A stretch of DNA of 55,468 nucleotides from contig JAQGDQ010000648.1 in assembly GCA_030141605.1 (NCBI GenBank), positions 64,001-119,468 on the forward strand, in the 5' to 3' direction. Numbering within the stretch: position 1 is the stretch's first letter; the number at the start of each line of letters is the position of its first letter. Source of the stretch: Tubiluchus corallicola (lineage: Eukaryota > Priapulida > Priapulimorpha > Priapulimorphida > Tubiluchidae). Both the position numbers and the translations under genes were made by a program. This document shows, in pieces, positions 10,605-21,864 of this stretch. The notes below the pieces were generated by a model. It was not told the DNA's origin. It saw only the letters and a program-made list of their open reading frames with translations, and did no database searches.

Positions 10605-11985
10605 ATGCATGACACACACCATACCACAACACCATAACACACCACCCACATCACACCACTCTACATCACGCCACCCACACACTTCCACCCCACCACATTA
10701 TCCACACCACATTCCCAAACACCACAGCATCAATAACACACCACACCACACCACCCAGACCAAACTGCACTGCACCCACCACACCATGCCCACCAACACC
10801 ACACCCACACTACCACCCACAAACACCATCCACAGCACACTACAATACACCCACCACATCATGCCCACCAACACCACACCCACACTACCACCCACAAACA
10901 CCATCCACAGCACACTACAATACACCCACCACACCATGCCCACCAACACCACACCCACACTACCACCCACAAACACCATCCACAGCACACTACAATACAC
11001 CCACCACATCATGCCCACCAACACCACACCCACCCTACCACCCACAAACACCATCCACAGCACACTACAATACACCAGCCACATCATATGGTGATGATGA
11101 TGTTGTTGAAGACTATGATGATGATGACGACAACGATGACGACACCTCCAGCTCCAACACCATCAGCACAACATCACAACGAAACTATTCAAAACATTTT
11201 GCACAAAGTCAAAACAGTGTGCTATAATAGATGCTGTTAGTCTGTCTCCCAATGATTAATAATGTTCAGACATTTAACATAGTTTTTATTTATTGCTCCT
11301 CAGATGATAATAGGCTAACAGAACTTACATGTAAAATCTATGACAATTTAGAAGACGGTGAAGAGAATGCTTGGAACAACCGCGAAATTTAAGCCAATGG
11401 ATGTTCCAAATTGGGTGCAGCTTATTGGCATGAAAAAGAACTTTGAAATACACCCTTCTGGTTTCGTCTAGTGGACATCTCTCCCCAAAAAACCTCCAAC
11501 ATTTTATGGACCGTTTTGTCCTCTTTTTGTGAGTGTGCCCAAACTGTTGCAAAAATTAAATTTTCCTGTAGGCTATTTGAGCAGTTTTATGCAAAATCTG
11601 GGTGACTGTGTCCAGGAAAACGCCTGTCACGGGACGCTGTGCCCCTCCCCCGAAAACTAAATATGACTATAACTCACACCGTTGAACAGGCTATCTAACC
11701 GTTACTGGAACGTTCCCATTCTATAGAAATAAGAAGTATAACTTTTGTAATTTTTTGGGAAAAACGGCTAAAAAATGTAGTTTTTGAAGATTCTTCGCCA
11801 CCCGTTCTTCACGGTGGGCCCGATCCGAAAAATAAAACCCCAATTGCAAATCTGTGTGTCCTGGCCTTTCGTTTGATGTATAAACCGTTGAAAATGGTGC
11901 CGTTGTTGGAGCTGTAGCCTCGTCAATTGCATATAATATACGATTATAATTTTCTTTTAACATTGTTTTGCATTGCACTGTGTTT
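10605..11985 (+). repeat. Repeat B copy B2, most complete
   Basis: Order: CACC tract (10605-11085) including a 75-bp tandem array; hairpin CATCA-TATGG-TGATG (11082-11096); GATGATGATGACGAC run; body with GATAATAGGCTAACAGAACT (11306), CGCGAAATTT (11380), ATGGATGTTCCAAAT (11399) and CCGTTTTGTCCTC (11511); then AATAAAACCCCAATTG (11831) and the terminal motif GGAGCTGTAGCCTCGTC (11909-11925). Copies at 33640, 36540, 37610, 49995 and 51500 share this order. Class unknown. It could be a non-autonomous mobile element or a satellite-like unit. Confidence 0.8.
10786..11085 (+). repeat. Four-unit 75-bp tandem array
   Basis: ATGCCCACCAACACC recurs at 10786, 10861, 10936 and 11011, an exact period of 75 bp with few differences between units. 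Because 75 is a multiple of three and the unit lacks stops, both strands stay open through the array (plus: MPTNTTPTLPPTNTIHSTLQ per unit). That openness is explained by the repeat. Confidence 0.9.
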
Positions 11986-11999
11986 TTCTTTCGTTTCTC

Positions 12000-13845
12000 T
12001 TTTCACATAAAAACACAGTTCTTAAACTGTTGCATAATCATGCTGTTTTTGATTGGTTTGTTTATTTCTTTTATATTTGCTTACATATTGTCCTTTTTTG
12101 TTTTTGCTTATTTTAATCATTTTCATTAATTGCTTCTCTCCATGTTGCTCTTGAAACAAAGTCGAATTATCTTTTTTCAGTTTTGTCTTTACTTGTGTAT
12201 GTTCTTAGAAATTTGTTTTAGATGATTATACTTTTATTGTAAGCTCTGTTGTCATATTTTTAATTATCACTTACTAAAAAAATACTAATTATTTCCCTGT
12301 TAATGTTTACAGTGTCTTAAATGTTTCATTAATTTTATCCGAAAAGGGTAGTTTATTTGGCGATCCCTTGCTACCCTTTTTCCTACACTTACAGTGACAT
12401 ATATTTTTATTTTTTTCATAAGTATGCTGCTTCTAATTATTGTTTTTACTCTATAAATTGTAGACGTGATAAAATAAAAATGTCTAATTCTATGTCAAAC
12501 GTAATGAACAAATTATTTTTATTCACACTTTGGGTGTTTTAAGCAGAGTTTTAATTGAGTAGCTTGGAAACCAAGACAGTGCATCATTATACTCGACAGA
12601 GAATCTATAATAGACAGACAATGTTTTTATAAATTATTACTTCAAATAATATTATATAGCCTAGGGAACAATAATTGACAACACCCTTAGTAACAGCCCA
12701 AATATTAGCACACCTGCACAGGTATTATAATGACAAAAATTGAAATGTTTTAATGTTGAAAAAGATTTTAATTTTTCAATTGGCAATTTGTTTATTTAAA
12801 GGTTATTGTTGGTGACCTTCAATGGAGCTTCAAGAAGTTCATGTGTCTAAAAGTCACTTTAAATCCCGGAACATTTAACCTATTCTGCCTACTGTGTCTC
12901 ACTGCAATGCTGGAAACGTCTAGGAAACCACAATTACGACACGGCTATTAAAATTAGTCTTTTTCCTTCAATAGATCTATGAATCATGTGTAATGTTGTA
13001 AAAAATCAGTTGACTCAAATATAACAGACTTGGTGAGACTGATGATTCTGTTGAGTATGTATGCAGCACATTGAATTCAATTTTAAACATGAAATGTTTT
13101 GCAATTTGCTGTAAAGCCATAAAGAAAGACGGAATTGACAGCAAAGATTTCACGTAGAAGCAGCTCTATGAAAATTGATGGAAGCCATATCTGACGGTTC
13201 TGTTCCTTGGAACTTAGTACATGATGAAAGAAATTATACCATATATTGATAGGTCAGGGGAATGAGCGAATGTCCAAAACTTTTTGAAACGGAAATCAAC
13301 ATAATTATGTCCATCTTGAGAGCAAACAATCCTTGTGCAGTACCACTAATCTAAAAAATAAAGAAAACTGGTGATTGTAATTTATGGTGATAAATACCGT
13401 AAGGATCGAAATGGTGATAAGTATTAATTGGTTTTAAAAGGCCTGCGAGAAACTCAGAGTTAAACTGTTGCTTCAGTGATTAGTTTATTTCACATGAGAT
13501 TGAGTGAAGCATCTATAAGTATGTGTAAATGTGAAAGCTTGCAATGACAATCTTTATAAGGGACTTTTGATTTTGTATGGGACTTTGTGCTTTGCATAAT
13601 AAGACAAAACAAATTTTTTGTTCAGCACTCTTCACAAAGTATGTGTTGTTTATCTTTAAACTGTGGACACTGGCATAATAGACTCACAATTGTTTGTTGT
13701 CATAATAAATTTTTTTGTACTATTACTCATTGTTTCTGTATAGTAGGTCATAGCAAAAGAAAGTTAATTAAATCTTCTACTTTTGGAACTATACAAACAG
13801 CAGAACCCTAGTCAAACACAGTACCTTCTTTCAAAATGTAGTCTG
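12000..13845. other. AT-rich stretch, no gene seen
   Basis: Long T-rich and A-rich runs. A frame of about 60 codons, open at 12764-12948 on the plus strand, has no recognised motif or flanking splice pair. Nothing else is supportable. Confidence 0.4.
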
Positions 13846-13848
13846 TAG

Positions 13849-13988
13849 ATGGATCTTACGTATCTTAGGCACATGTGGACGAGCATTCATCCTTCATCAA
13901 CAGACTTTTCCATGTGTGTGTTACTGTTCCTGTTGGTGGTCACCGCCTTTGGTAATGTGGCAAACCTAGTCACCTCCTACAGAAAATA
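13849..13988 (+). CDS. Likely small coding exon with one membrane segment
   Basis: The frame from ATG 13849 encodes about 46 residues: a polar start (MDLTYLRHMWTSIHPSSTDF), a hydrophobic stretch of about 22 residues (FSMCVLLFLLVVTAFGNVAN) and a basic end (SYRK). It runs into AAAATA|GTAAGT, a consensus donor at 13988/13989; splicing there would remove an otherwise immediate TAG. Codon usage and GC content are visibly higher than the flanks. An acceptor-like CTGTAG directly precedes the ATG, so it could be an internal or a first exon. The pattern (short polar head, one TM helix) would suit a type II membrane protein or a first transmembrane helix. No family is claimed and no partner exon was found. 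Confidence 0.4.
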
Positions 13989-14420
13989 GTAAGTAAGTTA
14001 AAAAGTTATGAATACATTGTTATAATTGAGTAAAAAAAAATACATAATGAAAAAATAATGATCATCAAGGCACATGCCCTTTCGTCGTTTTACTTCATAT
14101 TTGACATGCATTGAGACGCCATTTCCCAAATTCTGCATTTTATCTGGAAGGAAATGTTTTTTTTAATAAACTAATTCATTTCTTATCAAAAGGTTAATTA
14201 CGATTAAATGAAATTAATCAGAGACTTTCACCGAATAACTAATAAACTTAAACAAAATACATACATCTTTGGCATCAAATCTGGGTTACACAGAAAATTG
14301 TCAACACGTCATCACTGCTATTAACCCATTGAAACTTGAATGAACGCTACATCATTCTACTTTTCCTATTAAAATTAATTACAGTTTTGACGTTTCCAAT
14401 TTTGAAGGCAGAAAATATAG

Positions 14421-15310
14421 AAAGGTGGGAGAGCTCTTAGGAAAGATTGAAGATGGGAGAGCTATTAGAAAGAACTGAAGATGGGAGACCTATTAGGAAG
14501 GACTGAACGTGAGAGAGCTATTAGGAACGACTGAAGGTGGGAGAGCAATTAGGAAGGACTGAAGATGGGAGAGCTATTAGGAAGGACTGAAGGTGGGAGA
14601 GCAATTAGGAACGACTGAAGGTGAGAGAGCTATTAGGAAGGACTGAAGATGGGAGAGCTATTAGGAAGGACTGAAGGTGGGAGAGCAATTAGGAAGGACT
14701 GAAGGTGGGAGAGCTATTAAGGAGGACTGAAGATGGGAGAGCTATAAGGAAGGACTGAAGATGGGAGAGCTATTAGGAAGGACTGAAGGTGGGAGAGCTA
14801 TTAGAAAGGACTGAAGGTGGGAGAGCTATTAGGAAGGACTGAAGGTGGGAGAGCTATTAGGAAGGACTGAAGGTGAGAGAGCTATTAGGAAAGATTGAAG
14901 ATGGGAGAGCTATTAGAAAGGACTGAAGATGGGAGACCTATTAGGAAGGACTGAAGGTGAGAGAGCTATTAGGAGCGACTGAAGGTGGGAGAGCAATTAG
15001 GAAGGACTGAAGATGGGAGAGCTATTAGGAAGGACTGAAGGTGAGAGAGCTTTTAGGAACGACTGAAGGTGGGAGAGCTATTAGGAAGGACTGAAGATGG
15101 GAGACCTATTAGGAAGGACTGAAGGTGAGAGAGCTATTAGGAACGACTGAAGGTGGGAGAGCAATTAGGAAGGACTGAAGATGGGAGAGCTATTAGGAAG
15201 GACTGAAGGTGAGAGAGCTTTTAGGAACGACTGAAGGTGGGAGAGCTATTAGGAAGGACTGAAGATGGGAGAGCTATTATGAAGGACTGAAGATGGGAAA
15301 GCTATTAGAA
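14421..15310 (+). repeat. 28-bp minisatellite with higher-order structure
   Basis: About 32 units of GAAGGTGGGAGAGCTATTAG plus GAAGGACT. Unit variants (GGTGAGAG, GGAACGACT, GAGCAATTAG, GGGAGACC) recur in ordered sets. CTGAAGGTGAGAGAGC followed by the same variant series begins at 14951 and 15119, 168 bp or six units apart. AAGATGGGAGACC recurs at a 448-bp (sixteen-unit) spacing. The purine-rich strand is plus. No coding potential. Confidence 0.9.
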
Positions 15311-15485
15311 ATTCAGGTCAAGTGATCAAGCCAGAAAAATTATATGTAAGAAAACCACGTAGGTAACCTACAGATCAACATGAAAATATTAAGCAAACTA
15401 AATGTATTTCAAGTAAAAGAAAAGATTTTGAAGGAACAAATTTGCAATGTTAATCAAAATATAAAATGAAAAATAAACACAAAAG

Positions 15486-15548
15486 CTAGAATTGAACTCA
15501 CGACCTATGCATCACGACAACTTAATCTGATGAACTAAACGCACATTT
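15486..15548 (-). repeat. Degenerate tRNA-like / SINE-head fragment
   Basis: Read on the minus strand, TTTAGTTCATCAGATTAAG resembles a tRNA A-box region, and GTGAGTTCAATTC about 30 bases later resembles a B-box. The spacing fits a tRNA-derived SINE head, but stem pairing is poor and no anticodon arm folds cleanly. It is a decayed fragment, not a functional tRNA. Confidence 0.35.
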
Positions 15549-16074
15549 AATTATTATTAGTTATATTGTTAGAACAAACTATTTTGCTTATTTAATAAAC
15601 AAAAATCCTCAACACCTGTCACACAGATAATTCAGCTGTCGTCTTCCACCTAGCGTGGGCTGCATACAGTAAGCCGCGTCACCTATAATCAGCGTTGCTT
15701 CTCACAAGCCGTCTTGAGCACTTTATAGTGAGTCTTGTTGTGAAATGAGTTTGAGCATTAATTTCGTTTACCTTGAGGCTTCTAACATGTTTCTGGTTTT
15801 TACATTACAAAATTCAATTACTCTGTAAGAATTCATAACAGATTCGTGGTTTAAGTTTGTTTCTCAGAAAACAGTCTCCCAGTATCCCAGGCTCTCTCAA
15901 TACTCTCCCAGAGAAAAACCCCTTAACAGAAAAAACAACTTCCCTGAATAATATCTTCTTGGGAATCTCTTCACAGAAAAAGCACTTCCTAGAAAGATAT
16001 TTAGCAAAAAAAATTTACGTTCTCAACTTTTACATCTTTATTATAGTTAGACAAAGCCTTCGGTTTCTCTTTCT

Positions 16075-16550
<476 letters not shown>

Positions 16551-16559
16551 AGCGTTAGT

Positions 16560-17580
16560 TATCAGTGCTTTGATTAATGGCTAATAGAAATCAGTGTCAT
16601 TAAAAAAATGATCCATTGTTTAAGGGGTCAACATTGTTCTTCTAAAGTTTAAAGCTGTTTTGGAAAATTTTGAAACTTCCTTGGTACAATTTCAAGTTGT
16701 TAATTGGCTAAAATTGCTTTCTCAAATTAATTTGCATGGCATCATCTGACTTACATAATCTCTTCAATTTCGATTGATATTCACATAATTTGAAATAAAG
16801 TTTAATAGATAATAATTATAAAAAATGAATGCTATGCGAACTATAGTATACAGATTTGTGAATATCTTGGGACGTCTTTGGGATATGAAGCACTACCATG
16901 AGAGGCCATTTTTGTACCAAATTTTAGTTTCCAGTTTATTTTTGCGCAATGATTGTTCACACATCCGTTAGAATATACAATAATGGACCTATAGCTTTCG
17001 ACGGTAGTAAAATATACCCGCTTTTGCAGAATTTGATGAAAACGTGTGAACGACCTCAATGTAGTAATAAAAGCTTTATTTTTAGCCCTGTTGTGTACGA
17101 CAGAATCACCAGTACACTCTCATACGCCATCAGCAGAGCTGCACTAGTTTAATTTTTTCACGGCCTAAATGTAGTTTTCCTCTATGGCGTTTCCGCGAGA
17201 TACAAAAAAGTTAATTACTCATTAATTAGACAACGTACTGCAAAAAATTTCGCCAAATTGTTCACGAGGAAGGCAACTATACAATAAGTGGAACTTGTTT
17301 TCCTAGTATTCCGCTTTTAAAGCACAAGAAAACCCTCCACTTTCACACAGCTTAAAAATCCTTTCAAAACAAACGAAACATCCTTAGAAGACAAACGAAA
17401 AATCCTTTCAGTACGATATCTGCACAAAATTGCTGTAAACCAGTATAATTTTTTAAGACGATTTTTCTGAAACCTACTTCAGGTACCCCCTTTCTTGTCC
17501 TTTAAGCAAAGTCAAAACTTTGTGTTGCTAAGGGGGCAAAATAACTTCTGCTCTCTTTGCAGGGCGACATTAAGCACGAA
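16560..17580. other. No gene seen
   Basis: Two opposed frames at 16841-17152 overlap each other and carry no recognised motif. No repeat family of the window was recognised here. Confidence 0.4.
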
Positions 17581-18057
17581 AAGTGGTACTGATTCACGCT
17601 CCTTTGTACAAAATTAGACTATTTTTAACTCCTGTCTCTATTTGCTCTACTTTATTTTCCCGACTCTTTCCCAGGTGTGGAGTGTAGGCTTTGAATTCAT
17701 GTGTGTAGTCACAGGGCTTTACTTTCTTAATGCTTTCCCGCTTTTTTAAGCTCCCAGGCTAATTTATTTACACAACACTTTAGAGTAAAATTCTGAAATC
17801 TTTTTCATCTGCAACACAAACAAACTTGTTGTTGCGGCATCTTGGCTCTGAAAGCTCTTTGTGTTGACCGGTTTTGTAGGAATGTTAAATCTTTGTGAAA
17901 TCTCTCAAGTTGTTCAAAATGCCCTGGGATGCTGAATCTATGTTTACACAGTCAGGTATTTCTTCTTTCACGAAATCTGCAATGTAAACTTTATTATAAT
18001 CTTATTTGCAATGTTTGTAAAATGGAACATAATTATCTTCTTCTCAGTTTTTCCCTA

Positions 18058-18434
18058 TGTGGGGTCGCCGTTGTGAATAAGCCTTCTCCATGCATTCCTG
18101 TTGTTGGGAATTTATGTTCTTCTCTCTAAGGTCTACATTAAGGGTTCCAATCTTTGAACTCAAAATCCAGTTTTTGCACTAACTTCTTTGGCCGCATCCG
18201 TTCTTGATACGGTAGCCCTTGCTTGTCCACAGATTTAGGGCGATGTATCTGTGGGCCACATACAGGTGGCGTCCTAGCATTAGATTCACTTCTCTGATTT
18301 TGACTCATTCATAAAAAGGTTTTGGCTCAGTTTTTACAGGCGGATGCCCTTCCTGACCCTAACCCTCCCTATTTATCCGGGCTTGGGACCGGCACTGAGT
18401 TGGGCTAGCTTGCCCCCCCCCCCAGTGGCTAGGT
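18058..18434 (+). mobile_element. Dispersed repeat tail (GGGGTCGCC ... GGGACCGGCACT)
   Basis: The ends GTGGGGTCGCCGTTGTGAAT (18058) and GGCGGATGCCCTTCCTGACC, CCGGGCTTGGGACCGGCACT, CAGTGGCTAGGTT (18340-18434) match a sequence I recall from interspersed repeats in many aquatic animal genomes (fish, molluscs). That recollection is unverified. The element is absent from the SD2b counterpart, so it probably inserted after the duplication or was lost there. No coding region. A C12-like run interrupts the tail. Confidence 0.45.
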
Positions 18435-18479
18435 TAAAAGGAATGGAACATAATTATATGATGTTAAAATAAAGGCGTC

Positions 18480-18735
18480 AAAAGCTGAAATTGCTGTGTG
18501 ATAGGATTCTGGCTCATTATCAACGGCAACCCTCTAAGATGAGCTACTGAACTGTCAGAGGTGACTGAGCTACACTATGACAACTAATAAACGGTGAGGT
18601 GAGAAAAATCCTCTCTTTACGAGGTAAACAGTCAGGATCAGCATGGCAAACGGAACCGCCCAAATGAGCATCGAACCCACGTCTCATGAATGGCACATGT
18701 AAGGCATGCACTTTTTCCATTCGGCATAATCCCGT
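18480..18735 (-). repeat. tRNA-derived SINE-like segment
   Basis: On the minus strand, GCATGCCTTACATGTGCCAT leads within 25 bases to GTGGGTTCGATGCTC, a good B-box with a TAC-centred anticodon-like loop. A second tRNA-like stretch, TAGCTCAGTCACCTCTGAC, lies further downstream near 18565. The counterpart at 31475-31640 is more degraded, losing the B-box. It is best read as an old SINE carried inside SD2. Confidence 0.4.
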
Positions 18736-19180
18736 ATGTGATTTAAATAAAGTCCCATAAAAATATTTTAATAGAATTATGGCTGTGCAGACTTCTATAG
18801 TCTATATGCAGACTTAAGTTTTGTATGTTATCATGAGATCTATAAAAGCAGTAATTAGTAATTAGGTAACAGCTGTGCCAAAACGTTTCCTGAAATATCA
18901 AACATTTGTAAGAAAATAGCTCGTACGTCTAATGTTTGTATAAACGATTTATCATAGGAGTTTCAAGGATAGTCATTTACACACTGACACACTGTCAAGA
19001 GTAAATTTCTCACACTGACAAGAGTAAATTTTATAAAAGAGAGCTGTTGTTTGATCGCAGACATGTTTGTATTACGGATGAAAATCTTCCTCTGCGTCTA
19101 GAACATGACGGTCTGAGCTCAGCTCTTCACATGATTCCAAATTTTATTAAATTCCAGACAGGACAGTTGAAGATTAAATC

Positions 19181-19238
19181 TTTGTTTGCTTTGCGTGACT
19201 CGCTTCTCAGGTAAATACTTCTCGAGATTTCACTTATT
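19181..19238 (+). other. Strongly conserved block within SD2a
   Basis: Fifty-eight bases differ at one position from 32091-32148, while the flanks differ heavily with indels. The block contains TCTCAG|GTAAATAC, which could act as a splice donor, downstream of an open frame reading LKIKSLFALRDSLL. See findings. Confidence 0.5.
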
Positions 19239-20096
19239 AAATTCCTTGCCCGGTTACTGGTGATAAAAATCTTAATTTGGGTGCTCGATGTTTACAGATG
19301 AAATAATCTGTTTACACAGCGCATTTGTTCAAATTCAGATGAGACTCTGTTTGAGCTTTACGGAGACAAACAAACAAAGTCATCATTTGCTCAGTATAAC
19401 TGTTTATTGTTTGTACCATTTTCATGGCACATGCCCCATAGCCATTTGCTTCATCCCAAAATATTACATTTTATCTGAAATAAGATATAAATTTCTTTAA
19501 TAAACTGATTCATTTCTACCAAAACATCGAATATGATTAAATTAATGAGAAGCTTACAGTAAATAAAATAAATGACTAAATAAAATTTACGTACATCGTT
19601 GGCATTAAATCATGAGTTCACACAGACACGTCACCACATGTACACCTTGAAACCTAAATGACCGGAAATTCTGTAGGAAGCGACTATTGAGGCCAGGTGT
19701 CGCCACTTGTAACTTATAGCTATACTAAATTTGACAAACAAAAATCCTTGACAGACTCCTAGGCAATATTTACTTTATGAACAAAAACCGATTGCTCAAC
19801 ATGGGAAAGAGTTAGCTGTTCTATGGTCTTCTCTAGCTACCACTAGCTTGCTTCTAGAGAATATTTTCCTTGCAGAATTATTAGTATAAAAGCACAAAGC
19901 TTTCATAAAGCATTTATAAACGAAAAGAACAGCTAGTGTGACATCATCATAATTATCATCATCATCACCGTGTTTATTTCGGTGAGCATTTCAAGGTTGG
20001 TCATCACCCAGTAGTTCTCTGCTAAGCTTCTTGTGAGATTTGCTGAACCATTTCAAAAAAACGACACTATCATTGTCAGTCATTTTTAAAATCTAA

Positions 20097-20991
20097 GTGA
20101 AAGAAACAAAAAATTATGCAGCTCACGAACATCTTATAAATAGACCTGCTGGCAGACCTCGCAGAGCTGGGCCTCTTTGCAAATTTGCAAAAATACTGAC
20201 AACGATAAAGGAAGAGTTGACTGTTTTTTTAGCTGTGCTTTTTAACATTGGCATAAGCCCGAAGTCCAGGGATAAAAGATTACTAGAGGCGAGACCATGA
20301 AAGCTGTCAGCCGTGGTTCTCAAAACCGATGAGTCGGGACTGAGTTGAAGTTTTATTCCACAGCATGATGCATGTCAGCACTGTCGGTGCAGCTGGGCCG
20401 AACTAAATATAACATTTTTTTCAACTTTTGGATTGGAAAATTTCAGTCAGGTTATTGTCGTAATAAGAATGTGTCTATTGACGAGAGTGGTGGCCGGTTC
20501 AAAGGTAGGACAAAGTTTCTCCAATATAATCCAAGTGGATATTAAGATTGTTTTCTTTATGTTGTTCAGAAAAAGGCTAATTGCTGAATGCCTTTCATAT
20601 TCAGATTCATGTTCAGAATTCCATATTTTGGTGGGGGTACAGAATATAATGGAAATATTCCGGCAGAACTCTCGATGACTAAAAAAGTTGTTGTCCATCT
20701 TTGTAATCCTTTGGCGGAAGGCCATCATGTTTTTTACAGATCGCTATTATACGTCTGTAAATCTTGCAAAAAATCTTCAAGAAAACATATCTACTTTACT
20801 GGAAGTGTAAATGCAACAAGAAGGGCTTACCACAAGTGGTACAAGAGGTAAAAAAACCTTTCACTGCCTAGGTTTGAACCTAAATTCTGGTTCAGTGATA
20901 ACAAGAATCCAGCTGTTAGTGCATGGCACGATATGAAGGCAAAAAAAGTGTAGTAATGCTTTCTTCATGTTATCATAATGAAATGCAGTAG
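20097..20991 (+). pseudogene. piggyBac transposase pseudogene
   Basis: Fragments in shifting frames follow the order of a piggyBac (DDE_Tnp_1_7-type) transposase. First comes TIKEELTVFLAVLFNIGISP (about 20190-20260), then NKNVSIDESGGRFKGRTKF (20462 on) with the first catalytic Asp at 20480-20482. Next are FRIPYFGGGTEYNG and VVVHLCNPLAEGHHVF, then TDRYYTSVNLAKNL in the neighbouring frame with the second Asp at 20739-20741, then FTGSVNATRRAYHKW. Finally KNPAVSAWHDMK carries the third Asp at 20930-20932, and SVVMLSSCYHNEMQ ends near 20991. Several frameshifts and stops (for example TAA 20552, TGA 20585) make it non-functional. It starts right at the end of SD2a. No TTAA-flanked terminal repeats could be defined. 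Confidence 0.85.
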
Positions 20992-20999
20992 ACTTACGG

Positions 21000-21860
21000 T
21001 TAATAGACATAATCACTTAATTGACTCAAAAACGTCTGGAACGGGCCGCTTCTATTCAGTAACTGTCAGTAATTGACTCCAATAATTCCGCACAATTGAC
21101 TCAATATTTTTGGTTCACCTACTTAAAATAAGACATTTCTATGCACCCACACAGCCTTTCCTACTTCTATGTCACCTTTATTTCCCTTCTGTGCACTATG
21201 TATGCAGAAACAATCAAGTTAAGTAAGCAGATACGTTTATCATGCACTAATAACCTAGCGTAGAGGTTTTCCTTAATTAACTCACCCTTAATTAAGAATC
21301 TGTTAACCGCTCGCCCAGTGCAATTAACATCTTTGTCCAAAGAAGGCCAAGCAATTAATGCTTTGTGAGAATACGTGCATCACACAGCAACAGATTTTCA
21401 ACGTTTTTATAATTACAAGAACTTTGTGAGCCAACTTCTTCGCGAGAAAATAAAGCAGACGACATTGAAGTTATTTTTGCAAATAAATAGACTTGTGTGA
21501 TTTAGAAAAGTACACTTTTCAAATTAATGCTAATTCACTTATACAAATTAATAATATTAAATATTTTTTGTTCTATGATTGTAAGATGTTTTTGCATCCG
21601 TTGTTGCTTTTCAAACGAAAAATGATTTCAGATCTTACTGTGCAACATCCATCTAAAAATCCAGAGGAGCTGACACGGCAGCTGTGTGTGTGAGCGTGCG
21701 TGCGTGTGTGTGCGTGCATTTATATATGTGAGTGCATGCTGTTGTGTTCACGCATGTACAAATAAAACTAATATTCAATAATAACGTTTATAATAAACAA
21801 TACAATGTTTGTTTATTTACAAGATTCTGTTTTAGTAAACACACCACAAGCTGTCATCAT
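21000..21860. other. No gene seen; AATTGACTC repeats and a short (GT)n
   Basis: AATTGACTC recurs near 21020, 21072 and 21102, possibly subterminal repeats of the neighbouring piggyBac copy, but no clear terminus is found. A short GTGTGCGTGC run lies at 21680-21720. No coding signal. Confidence 0.35.
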
Positions 21861-21864
21861 CCAT

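Larger units (their letters stand above)
17580..20095 (+). repeat. Segmental duplication SD2, copy a
   Basis: The segment is collinear with 30940-33460 on the same strand. Anchors are TTCACGCTCCTTTGTA (17597 / 30964), TCTTTCCCAGGTGTGGA (17665 / 31050), CTCTTTACGAGG/CTCTTTGCAGTG (18613 / 31538), GCTGTGCCAAAA (18871 / 31795), a 58-bp nearly identical block (19181-19238 / 32091-32148), CTCCTAGG followed by ATTTACTTTATGAACAA (19756 / 32288) and GAGCATTTCAAGG.TGGTCAT (19984 / 33337). The copies are clearly diverged overall, with indels. Its first 200 bp is itself a piece of repeat A in inverted orientation. Confidence 0.8.

Noticed and set aside
10609-11094. 161-codon His/Thr/Pro-rich frame
   Set aside because: Explained by the stop-free CACC tract and the 75-bp array; no start context or conservation of the plus-strand frame in other copies.
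16841-17152. Overlapping opposed frames of about 70 codons
   Set aside because: Mutually antisense, no motif, no splice context; probably chance.
20866-20940. tRNA-like B-box (AGGTTCAAACCTAGG on the minus strand)
   Set aside because: The region is explained as piggyBac coding sequence on the plus strand, and no tRNA fold is possible.
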